Assembly (NCBI RefSeq): GCF_000620785.1
Contig: NZ_JIAI01000005.1
Coordinates: 248,001-312,000, forward strand
Origin: Actinospineispora acaciae DSM 45401
GTDB lineage: Bacteria > Actinomycetota > Actinomycetes > Mycobacteriales > Pseudonocardiaceae
Length of the DNA stretch: 64,000 nucleotides
Direction of reading: 5' to 3'
Shown here: positions 15,973 through 22,776 of the stretch, piece after piece
Numbering within the stretch: the stretch's first letter is position 1
How the letters are laid out: the number at the start of each line of letters is the position of its first letter
Program-made: the position numbers and the translations under genes
Notes under the pieces: generated by a model
Told to the model about the DNA's origin: nothing
Seen by the model: the letters and a program-made list of their open reading frames with translations, nothing else
Databases searched by the model: none

Positions 15973-17958
15973 ATGACCGACCTGGCCGAGCACACCGCAC
16001 CCGGTAACGGCACCAGTCGCAAGCGGCGTACCCCCACCAAGAGCGAGCCCACGCCGGCCACCGGCGAGGTCAGCTGGGACGGACCGGGCAGCCTGCTGCA
16101 GCGGGTCATCCTGCCGCGCGCCGGCGACCCGCTGGACGTCCGCGCGCTGTACCTGGACGAGGACGAGACCAACCGCAAGCGCGTCTCCGTCGACACCCGC
16201 ACCAGGCTGCGGCTGCCGGCGCACTCCGAGACCAGCTTCGCCACCTACTTCAACGCCTTCCCGGCCAGCTACTGGCGCCGCTGGACCACGCTGGAGAGCG
16301 TCGAGCTGCGGCTGGCCGTGGAGGGCGAGTGCCGCGTCGACGTCTACCGGTCCAAGGCGGACGGCACCCAGATCCACGTGCGCGGCACCGTGCTGGACGA
16401 GCCGGGCGTGCAGCAGGCCAGGTTCCTGCTCGACCTGCAGCCGTTCGAGGACGGCGGCTGGTACTGGTTCGACCTGACCACCGCCGACGACCCGGTCACC
16501 ATGCTGGAAGCCAGCTGGTACTCGCCGCTGGACGCGCCGGGGCGGGCGAACGTGGCGATCGGCATGACCACGTTCAACCGGCCGACCGACTGCGCGGGCG
16601 CGCTGGCCGCGATCGGCGAGGACCCGCTGGTGCTCGACGCGATCGGCGCGGTGTTCGTCGCCGACCAGGGCAACAACAAGGTCAAGGACGCGGACGGGTT
16701 CGCCGAGGCCGCCGAGGTGCTCGGTGACCGGCTGCACATCCACGACCAGCCCAACCTGGGCGGCTCCGGTGGCTTCTCGCGAGGCATGCACGAGGCGCTG
16801 ACCACCACGGACTGCGACCAGATCCTGCTCATGGACGACGACATCGTGATCGAGCCGGACTCGATCCTGCGCGCGTTGGCGTTCTCCCGGTTCGCCGAGA
16901 AGCCGATGCTCGTGGGCGGCCAGATGCTCAACCTGCAGGCCCGCAGCCACCTGCACACCATGGGCGAGGTGGTGGACCGGCACAAGTTCAAGTGGGGGCC
17001 GGCTCCGCACGTCGAGCACGACCACGACTTCGCCAAGTACCCGCTGCGCGACCCGGACGAGTCCCGCGACCTGCACCGGCGCATCGACGTGGACTACAAC
17101 GGCTGGTGGATGTGCCTGATCCCGCGCCCGGTCGCGGAGAAGCTGGGCCTGCCGCTGCCGCTGTTCATCAAGTGGGACGACACCGAGTACGGGCTGCGCG
17201 CCCAGCGCAACGGGTTCCCGACCGCGACGCTGCCCGGCGTGGCGATCTGGCACATGCCCTGGTCGGACAAGGACGACGCGACCGACTGGCAGGCCTACTT
17301 CCACCTGCGCAACCGGCTCATCGTGGCCGCGCTGCACAGCCCGTACCGCTACGGCGGCGCGCTGTTCCGGGACAGCATGAAGAACACGCTCAAGCACCTG
17401 ATGTCGCTGGAGTACTCCACGGTGGCGCTGCAGGAGCTGGCCATGCACGACTTCGCGAACGGCCCGCACGGACTGTTCGACCTGCTGCCGGCGGCGCTGG
17501 GCTCGGTGCGGAAGCGGCGAGGGGAGTTCGACGACGGCCGGGTGCTCGCCTCGGCCAAGGAGCTGCCGCTGCCGTCCATGGACCGGGTGCGGGCATCGCG
17601 GTTCCTCAAGCCGCCGACGAACCCGATCACCATCGGCGCCACGCTGGTCAGCGGCCTGATCCGCAACATCATGCCGGCGCAGCCGCGCCACCACGAGCGC
17701 CCGCAGCTCAACGTGGCCGCGCAGGACGCCCGCTGGTTCCTGCTGGCCCGGTTGGACGGGGCCACCGTGGGCACGGCGGACGGGCGCGGCGTGGCGTACC
17801 GCAAGCGTGACCCGAGGGTGTTCTGGACGCTGCTGAGCACGGCGGTGGCCAACCACGTGCGGCTGGCCAGGGAGTTCCCCCGGCTGCGGCGCACGTACCG
17901 CAAGGCGATGTCCGAGCTCACCGGTCCGGAGAACTGGACCCGGATCTACCACAGCTGA
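15973..17958 (+). CDS. glfT2: Galactofuranosyltransferase GlfT2 (processive galactan polymerase)
   Basis: Polymerises galactofuranose with alternating beta-1,5 and beta-1,6 links on the decaprenyl-linked acceptor. 661 residues (M. tuberculosis GlfT2 is 637). An N-terminal beta-barrel domain is followed by the GT-A domain: LGGSGGFSRGMHEAL, the metal-binding LLMDDDIVIEPDS (~residue 292), the catalytic-base region FIKWDDTEYGLRAQ (~397) and IWHMPWSDKDDATDW. A C-terminal helical tetramerisation part completes the protein. The ATG start is supported by the family N-terminus; a GAAGGA lies 10-15 nt upstream. Downstream acyltransferase begins at the next base after the stop, so they are coupled. Confidence 0.96.
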   Translation: MTDLAEHTAPGNGTSRKRRTPTKSEPTPATGEVSWDGPGSLLQRVILPRAGDPLDVRALYLDEDETNRKRVSVDTRTRLRLPAHSETSFATYFNAFPASYWRRWTTLESVELRLAVEGECRVDVYRSKADGTQIHVRGTVLDEPGVQQARFLLDLQPFEDGGWYWFDLTTADDPVTMLEASWYSPLDAPGRANVAIGMTTFNRPTDCAGALAAIGEDPLVLDAIGAVFVADQGNNKVKDADGFAEAAEVLGDRLHIHDQPNLGGSGGFSRGMHEALTTTDCDQILLMDDDIVIEPDSILRALAFSRFAEKPMLVGGQMLNLQARSHLHTMGEVVDRHKFKWGPAPHVEHDHDFAKYPLRDPDESRDLHRRIDVDYNGWWMCLIPRPVAEKLGLPLPLFIKWDDTEYGLRAQRNGFPTATLPGVAIWHMPWSDKDDATDWQAYFHLRNRLIVAALHSPYRYGGALFRDSMKNTLKHLMSLEYSTVALQELAMHDFANGPHGLFDLLPAALGSVRKRRGEFDDGRVLASAKELPLPSMDRVRASRFLKPPTNPITIGATLVSGLIRNIMPAQPRHHERPQLNVAAQDARWFLLARLDGATVGTADGRGVAYRKRDPRVFWTLLSTAVANHVRLAREFPRLRRTYRKAMSELTGPENWTRIYHS

Positions 17959-19266
17959 GTGCCGCCCGTTTCCGAACCGCCGGCTGGGGGAGCGCAGCGG
18001 TCCGTGACCGAACCACCCGCAACGTCCGTGGCAGAACCGTCCGCCTCACAACAGACCGACCGTCGGTCTACTTCTGAGGCGGACGGTTCCCGCAACGGCT
18101 CGCAGCCGGAGTTCGCGCCCGCGACCACCCTTGCCTCGGACCCGCGCGAAGTCCGGCCGCTGACCGGACTGCGCCTGTTCGCCGCCGCCTGGGTGGTGGT
18201 GTTCCACTTCCAGTTCACCGGGGGCGAGCTGCTCGCACGGGTGCTCGACCCGGTGTTCCCGCTGGTCAACACCGGGGCGATGGGTGTCGACCTGTTCTAC
18301 GTGCTGAGCGGGTTCGTCATCGCGTTCACCTACCTGGGCAAGCTCGGGCCTCGGCTGCGGGTACGGACCGCCGGCCGGTTCCTGTGGGCCAGGGTGTGCC
18401 GGATCTGGCCGGTGTACGCCCTGGTCACCACGGCGTTCGGGGCGTTCCTGCTGTTCAAGCTGATCCGCCTGGGCGACACCGCGCCGGCCTACCAGGACGT
18501 GCAGCCCGCATTGACCGTCGGCTCCTGGCTGAACCAGCTGGCGATGGTGCAGATGTGGCCGCACCCGTGGCACGACGGGATGTCCTGGGTCGGCCCGGCG
18601 TGGTCGATCAGCGCGGAGTGGCTGGCGTACGTGCTGTTCCCGGTGACGGCGCTGCTGTTCTACCGGTTGCGCAAGGCACCGCGCTGGCTGCTCGGGCCGG
18701 CCGCCGTGCTGCTGATGGCGCCCGTCGCGACGCTGTGCCTGGTGAGCGGCAGCCCGTACTTCCCGTTCAGCTGGATGGCCAGGGTGCTCGCCGGGTTCGC
18801 CGCCGGCGTGCTGGTGTACCTGGTGGTGCGGGAGATCCCGCGCACGGCCCGGGTCCGGCGCGTGGCGAGCTGGGTGAGCTGGCTGGTGTTGGCCGCCGTG
18901 CTCGCCGGCCTGTGGTGGGGCGACTCGGTGAACCCCGGCCCGGCCGGCACCGAGCGCGGCGGCATCGTGTTGCTGCTGTTCCCGCTGCTGGTCGGCGCCC
19001 TCGCACTGGCCGACCGCGGCCCGGCGCGGGTGCTGTCCACCCGGTGGTCGGTGCACGGCGGCCGGATCTCCTACAGCCTGTACCTGGTTCACGTCCCGCT
19101 GTTCGAGGTGCTCTGGACGTTCATGCACCGCACCGAGGTGCTCCAGCCGGACACCCCGCTGGCGACAGTCCTCACCCCTGTCGCGTTCATAGCAACGTTC
19201 GCGCTGGCTCACGCCCTCTACAAGCTCGTCGAGGAGCCCGCCCGCCGAGCGCTCCGCCGCAGATAA
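17959..19266 (+). CDS. Membrane acyltransferase, OafA/acyltransferase-3 family
   Basis: Probably transfers an acyl group (for instance succinyl or acetyl) to a wall glycan; its place directly after glfT2 suggests galactan or arabinan as substrate. 435 residues: a disordered cytosolic tail of ~68 residues, then RPLTGLRLFAAAWVVVFHF with the catalytic-type His of the family, VDLFYVLSGFVIAFTY, and about ten membrane helices ending in KLVEEPARRALRRR. GTG 17959 is contiguous with the glfT2 stop; GTG 18004 or 18028 are alternatives. The tail is encoded partly by the 56-bp nested inverted repeat at 18034-18089, which makes the N-terminal sequence look acquired rather than conserved. Confidence 0.87.
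   Translation: MPPVSEPPAGGAQRSVTEPPATSVAEPSASQQTDRRSTSEADGSRNGSQPEFAPATTLASDPREVRPLTGLRLFAAAWVVVFHFQFTGGELLARVLDPVFPLVNTGAMGVDLFYVLSGFVIAFTYLGKLGPRLRVRTAGRFLWARVCRIWPVYALVTTAFGAFLLFKLIRLGDTAPAYQDVQPALTVGSWLNQLAMVQMWPHPWHDGMSWVGPAWSISAEWLAYVLFPVTALLFYRLRKAPRWLLGPAAVLLMAPVATLCLVSGSPYFPFSWMARVLAGFAAGVLVYLVVREIPRTARVRRVASWVSWLVLAAVLAGLWWGDSVNPGPAGTERGGIVLLLFPLLVGALALADRGPARVLSTRWSVHGGRISYSLYLVHVPLFEVLWTFMHRTEVLQPDTPLATVLTPVAFIATFALAHALYKLVEEPARRALRRR
18034..18089. repeat. 56-bp nested inverted repeat inside the acyltransferase 5' end (contains 17-bp palindrome, family C copy 1)
   Basis: Outer arms 18034-18048 (GAACCGTCCGCCTCA) and 18075-18089 are perfect complements; nested and almost concentric is AGACCGACCGTCGGTCT (18053-18069). 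The identical 17-mer recurs in dprE2 and with one change in the quinone oxidoreductase gene. It could be a cruciform, a TetR-type operator or a small inserted palindromic element. Confidence 0.8.
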
Positions 19267-19269
19267 GCG

Positions 19270-19314
19270 CGCGAGTCGGGGATTCTGGCACAGTGAGTCG
19301 GGGGTTTGAGCACA
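19270..19314 (+). repeat. GAGTCG tandem element (repeat family B), copy 2, between convergent genes
   Basis: 23-nt unit CGCGAGTCGGGGATTCTGGCACA followed by 22-nt unit GTGAGTCGGGGGTTTGAGCACA. It starts 3 nt after the acyltransferase stop and ends 9 nt before the nitroreductase stop. Confidence 0.85.
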
Positions 19315-19323
19315 CCGGCGCGG

Positions 19324-19974
19324 TCACCAACCGTTGATGTGCACGATCTCGTGCAGCGGCTGGCGGTGCGCGGGCTTGAACGTCTCGCCGGTGTAGTAGG
19401 CGGTGGGCAGCAGGACGCCCTGGTGCACGGTGTCCGGGATGCCCAACAGCTCGGCGATCTGGCGCTCGTAGGCGAGGTGCAGGGTGGTCCAGGCGGTGCC
19501 AAGGCCTCGGGCGCGGGCGGCCAGCATGTAGTTCCAGGCCGCCGGCAGCAGCGAGCCCCACAGGCCGGCCTGGTTCGAGGCCGGCAGGTCGGCGGTGCCG
19601 GCGTCGATGCAGGCGATCACGAGCACCGGGACCTGGCCCATCCGCTCGGCCAGGTAGGTGGCGCTGTCGATGACCCGCACCTGGGTGGCGGCGCGGCGGC
19701 CGTCGTCCGGGTACTCGTCGGCGGCGGACGGGCGGGCGGCGGAGTAGTCGGTGTACGAGCGGAGGTAGTACTCGCCGATCGTCGCCCGCTGCTCGGCGTC
19801 GGTGACCACCACGAAGTGCCAGTTCTGCCGGTTGGAGCCGCTCGGTGCCTGCAGCGCGAGCTGTAGGCACTCCCTGACCAGCTCCAGCGGCACCGGCCGG
19901 TCCAGGTCCAGCCGCTTGCGTACCGAGCGCGTGGTGGTGAGCAGTTCGTCAGGGCTCAAGGGGAGAGTCGTCAT
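19324..19974 (-). CDS. Nitroreductase-family FMN oxidoreductase (NfnB-like)
   Basis: 216 residues. RSVRKRLDLDRPVPLELVRE and APSGSNRQNWHFVVVTD are the FMN-binding start of the nitroreductase fold; GSLLPAAWNYMLAARARGLG and the closing strand LPTAYYTGETF complete it. Resembles the NfnB/MSMEG_6505 type, an enzyme known to inactivate nitro-aromatic DprE1 inhibitors. It lies 24 nt downstream of dprE2 on the same strand and may be cotranscribed with dprE2-dprE1. Physiological substrate unknown; the NfnB comparison is by recognition of motifs only. Confidence 0.85.
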   Translation of the reverse strand: MTTLPLSPDELLTTTRSVRKRLDLDRPVPLELVRECLQLALQAPSGSNRQNWHFVVVTDAEQRATIGEYYLRSYTDYSAARPSAADEYPDDGRRAATQVRVIDSATYLAERMGQVPVLVIACIDAGTADLPASNQAGLWGSLLPAAWNYMLAARARGLGTAWTTLHLAYERQIAELLGIPDTVHQGVLLPTAYYTGETFKPAHRQPLHEIVHINGW

Positions 19975-19998
19975 GCCCCTGATCTTGCCTGTTAAGGG

Positions 19999-20754
19999 CT
20001 AGATCGGCAGGCGGCGGAAGATCGGGCGGGGGAGGTGGCGGAGTACGGACATCACGATCCGCCACGGTGCCGGCACCCAGACCAGTTCGCGGCGGTTGCG
20101 GACCGCGTCGGCGACCACGTCGGCCACCTGCTCGGCGGTCGAGGACAGCGGCGTGGGCGCCATGCCGTCGGTCATCTTGGTCTTGACGAAGCCCGGGCGG
20201 ACCACCGTGACCCGCACGCCGGACGGGCGCAGCGCCTCGGTCAGCCCGGTGTAGAACGCGTCCATGCCGGCCTTGCTGGAGCCGTACATGAAGTTGGACC
20301 GCCGCACCCGCTCGGCGGCCACCGAGGACAGCGCCACGATCGCCCCGTGCCCCTGCTGGCGGAACCGCTGCGCGAGCGCGACGCCGGTGGACACGGCGGC
20401 CGTGTAGTTCACGGTGGCCATCTCGACGGCGGCGTCCAGGCACTGCCACGCGGTCTCCGCGTCGCCGAGGATGCCGAACGCCACGACCGCCACGTCGATG
20501 TCGCCGCCCGCGAACGCCTTGTGCATCAGCTCGGCGTGGCCGTCGGTGTCGTGGGCGTCGAAGTCCAGCGTCTCCACCGTGCAGCCGGCGGCCGTGAGCT
20601 CCTCGGCGGCTCTAGACCGACGGTCGGTCTGTCTCGCGGCGAGCACTACCCGCACGGACCTACCGCCGGCCAGCCGCCGCACGATGGCCAGCCCGATCTC
20701 GGACGTGCCGCCGAGCAGCAGGATGGAGTTCGGAACTCCCACCGCGTCGATCAT
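19999..20754 (-). CDS. dprE2: Decaprenylphosphoryl-2-keto-ribose reductase (DprE2)
   Basis: Reduces the 2-keto intermediate made by DprE1 to decaprenylphosphoryl-arabinose with NADH, completing the epimerisation. 251-residue classical SDR: cofactor motif LLLGGTSEIGLAIVRRL (residues ~11-27), LDFDAHDTD, NYTA, and the catalytic Ser and Tyr-x-x-x-Lys in ALSSVAAERVRRSNFMYGSSKAG. The stop of dprE1 is one base away from this start, as in Rv3790-Rv3791. Oddity: the loop residues QTDRRS after beta-2 are encoded by the 17-bp palindrome at 20614-20630 that is shared with two other genes. Confidence 0.96.
   Translation of the reverse strand: MIDAVGVPNSILLLGGTSEIGLAIVRRLAGGRSVRVVLAARQTDRRSRAAEELTAAGCTVETLDFDAHDTDGHAELMHKAFAGGDIDVAVVAFGILGDAETAWQCLDAAVEMATVNYTAAVSTGVALAQRFRQQGHGAIVALSSVAAERVRRSNFMYGSSKAGMDAFYTGLTEALRPSGVRVTVVRPGFVKTKMTDGMAPTPLSSTAEQVADVVADAVRNRRELVWVPAPWRIVMSVLRHLPRPIFRRLPI
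20614..20630. repeat. 17-bp intragenic palindrome (family C), copy 2, in dprE2
   Basis: AGACCGACGGTCGGTCT, two 8-bp arms around a single base; reverse complement identical to the copy in the acyltransferase gene (18053-18069). It encodes a surface loop just after the second beta strand of the SDR fold. Confidence 0.8.
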
Positions 20755-20755
20755 T

Positions 20756-22135
20756 TCAGACCAGCTCCAGCCGTCGTGCCAGGTCGGATGTGAAGACCCC
20801 GTCCGGATCCACGGCGGCGCGCGTCTTGCGCCACTCGTCGAGACGGGGGTAGCCGCGCCGGATCGCCGCCGGCGACGTGCGCGACTCCTTGGCCAGGTAG
20901 TGCCGCCCGCCGGCGTCGAGCACCAGCTCGTCGAGCCTCTCGCACAGCTCGTGCAGCCCGGCCGCGATCGGGAAGTCCACGGTGATCGTCCAGCCCGCCG
21001 TCGGGAACGACAGCGGCGCCGCGTTGCCGGCCCCGAAGCGCTTGAGCACGTTCAGCCCCGACACGTGGCCGGACGCGGCGATCTCCTCCACGATCCGGCG
21101 GAACGCGTCCTCCGCGCCCATCGGCACCACGAACTGGTACTGCAGGAAACCGCGCTTGCCGTACACCCGGTTCCAGTCCGCGAACACGTCGAGCGTCTGG
21201 TAGAAGCCGGTGAGGTTCTGCACGGCGTCGCGCTGCCGGCGGGGCGCCTTGCGCCACCACAGCTCGCTGAACGCGCGCAGCGTCCTCGGGTTCGCCAGGC
21301 CGCTGGGGAACACGTCGGGGAAGCGCAGCAGCTGCGGGGCGTCGAAGCGCAGCGGGTTGCGGCGCAGCCTGGCGGGCAGCTCGTCGCGGCGGGCCAGTGA
21401 GCCCCTGGTGAGCACCGCCCGCCCGAGCGACGCGCCGGTGGACGCGGTGTCGAACCAGGCCGCCGAGTAGTCGTAGTTGTCGTCCGACCCGTCGGTGAGC
21501 AGCGCCATCAGCTCGTCGAGGTTGTCCGTGCGGTCGGTGTCCACCACGAAGTAGGCGGACTCGCAGGGGTGCAACGCGATGGTCGCCCGCAGGACCACGC
21601 CGGTCAGCCCCATGCCGCCCAGGGTGGCCCAGAACAGCTCGGCCTCCGGGCCGTCGGGGGTGAGCGTGCGCACCGAGCCGTCGGCCAGCGCGAGGTCCAT
21701 CGAGCGCACGTGATTGCCGAAGCTGCCGGCGCTGTGGTGGTTCTTGCCGTGCACGTCGGCCGCGATCGCGCCGCCGACGGTGACCTGGCGGGTGCCCGGC
21801 AGCACCGGCACCCACAGCCCGAACGGCAGCGCGGCGCGCATCAGCGCGTCCAGGCTGACGCCCGCGTCCACCGTGGCCAGCCCTGACTCCGCGTCGATGC
21901 TGTGGATCCGGTTCAGCCCGGTCATGTCCAGCACCAGCCCGCCCGCGTTCTGCGCCGGGTCGCCGTAGGAGCTGCCGAGGCCGCGCGCGGTGACCCCCCG
22001 GGGGCCCGCGTCGCGCAGGGCGGCGAGGACGTCGGCGTCGGTGTCGATCGGCGCCACCCAGGCGGTGCTCGGGGCGGTCCGGCCGAACCCGGTCAGGGTC
22101 TGCTGCCGGGCTGGCGCGCTGCGGGGCGAGGACAT
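20756..22135 (-). CDS. dprE1: Decaprenylphosphoryl-beta-D-ribose 2'-oxidase (DprE1)
   Basis: FAD enzyme that oxidises decaprenylphosphoryl-ribose at C2. 459 residues (461 in M. tuberculosis). The VAO-type FAD domain has RGLGSSYGDPAQNAGG, PGTRQVTVGGAIAADVHGKN and HSAGSFGNHV; the substrate domain ends with YLAKESRTSP containing the catalytic Lys. The benzothiazinone-reactive cysteine of the mycobacterial enzyme (Cys387 in WNICVDFP) is replaced here: the segment reads WTITVDFP with Thr385 at that place. ATG start follows TAGCCT by 7 nt (leaderless type). Transcribed divergently from gtrA and followed at 1 nt by dprE2. Confidence 0.96.
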   Translation of the reverse strand: MSSPRSAPARQQTLTGFGRTAPSTAWVAPIDTDADVLAALRDAGPRGVTARGLGSSYGDPAQNAGGLVLDMTGLNRIHSIDAESGLATVDAGVSLDALMRAALPFGLWVPVLPGTRQVTVGGAIAADVHGKNHHSAGSFGNHVRSMDLALADGSVRTLTPDGPEAELFWATLGGMGLTGVVLRATIALHPCESAYFVVDTDRTDNLDELMALLTDGSDDNYDYSAAWFDTASTGASLGRAVLTRGSLARRDELPARLRRNPLRFDAPQLLRFPDVFPSGLANPRTLRAFSELWWRKAPRRQRDAVQNLTGFYQTLDVFADWNRVYGKRGFLQYQFVVPMGAEDAFRRIVEEIAASGHVSGLNVLKRFGAGNAAPLSFPTAGWTITVDFPIAAGLHELCERLDELVLDAGGRHYLAKESRTSPAAIRRGYPRLDEWRKTRAAVDPDGVFTSDLARRLELV

Positions 22136-22140
22136 CGCAA

Positions 22141-22171
22141 CCAGGCTACTCAGCTCGGCGGGATAGCCTGG
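22141..22171. promoter_or_regulatory. Divergent dprE1/gtrA promoter region with 8-bp dyad; -10 (TAGCCT) for dprE1 at 22143-22148
   Basis: CCAGGCTA (22141-22148) and TAGCCTGG (22164-22171) form an inverted pair, 15 nt apart. The left arm read on the minus strand gives TAGCCT, 7 nt before the dprE1 ATG. The dyad could be a shared operator or two mirror-image -10 elements. Confidence 0.5.
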
Positions 22172-22206
22172 TAACGGGCCGGGGGCGGCAGGCGAATCCG
22201 GCTCGC

Positions 22207-22212
22207 TACCCT
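22207..22212 (+). promoter_or_regulatory. Putative -10 element (TACCCT) of gtrA
   Basis: TACCCT ends 7 nt before GTG 22220; leaderless-type spacing. Confidence 0.5.
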
Positions 22213-22219
22213 GTTCGGC

Positions 22220-22648
22220 GTGGCAGGAGCCCCGATGACAGCCGCTCGCCCGGAGCCGCGCGCCGGTCTGCTCGGCCAGCTCAGTAGGTTCGTGCTGGTC
22301 GGCGGATTATCCGCGCTGGTCGACTACGGGCTGTACCAGGCGTTACTGCACCTGGACGTGTGGGTGCACGGCGCCAAGGCGATCAGCTTCATCTGCGGCA
22401 CCACCACCGCGTACCTGCTCAACCGCCGCTTCACCTTCACCGGCGACACCGGCGGCGCCGGCCGTTTCACCGGCTTCCTGCTCCTCTACGGCCTCACGTT
22501 CTTCGTCAACGTCGGCGTGAACGGCCTCGCCCTCAAGATCATAGCCGAGGGCACGCCGATGCGGGTCACGATCTGCTGGCTGCTCGCCCAGGGCACCGCG
22601 ACCACCATCAACTTCCTGGTCCTGCGCACGGTCGTCTTCCGCCGCTGA
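22220..22648 (+). CDS. GtrA-family small membrane protein (Rv3789-like)
   Basis: 142 residues with four hydrophobic segments; RFVLVGGLSALVDYGLYQAL and the loop TAYLLNRRFTF are GtrA signatures, and TATTINFLVLRTVVFRR closes it. GtrA proteins are associated with polyprenyl-linked sugars; Rv3789, in the same place next to dprE1 in M. tuberculosis, was first proposed as a DPA flippase and later as a partner recruiting AftA. Here it is divergent from dprE1, whereas in M. tuberculosis the genes run in one direction. GTG 22220 chosen for promoter spacing; ATG 22235 is an alternative. Confidence 0.88.
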   Translation: MAGAPMTAARPEPRAGLLGQLSRFVLVGGLSALVDYGLYQALLHLDVWVHGAKAISFICGTTTAYLLNRRFTFTGDTGGAGRFTGFLLLYGLTFFVNVGVNGLALKIIAEGTPMRVTICWLLAQGTATTINFLVLRTVVFRR

Positions 22649-22662
22649 CGCTCCCGCCGAAG

Positions 22663-22768
22663 TTTCCGCGAGTCGGGCACCTCAGCACAGTGAGTCGCGC
22701 GCCTCAGCACATCGACGTATGTGCTGAAACGCGCGACTCGGTGTGCTCAGACGCCCGACTCGCGGAAA
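22663..22768. repeat. 106-nt near-perfect hairpin made of four GAGTCG units (repeat family B, two inverted copies)
   Basis: Left arm 22663-22712 and right arm 22719-22768 are complementary at 43 of 50 positions around the loop CGACGT. Each arm is TTTC plus the 23+22-nt tandem element seen at 10067, 19270 and 33865, and ends AGCACAT. It fills the gap between the convergent gtrA and ugd genes. Likely a strong bidirectional terminator and/or the intact form of a repeat of which the other copies are halves. Confidence 0.85.
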
Positions 22769-22776
22769 GGTGGGGG

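Noticed and set aside
22663..22768. Possible CRISPR fragment (regular ~22-nt repeats)
   Set aside because: Units are adjacent with no spacers, two face the opposite way, and no cas gene is present; it is a hairpin repeat.
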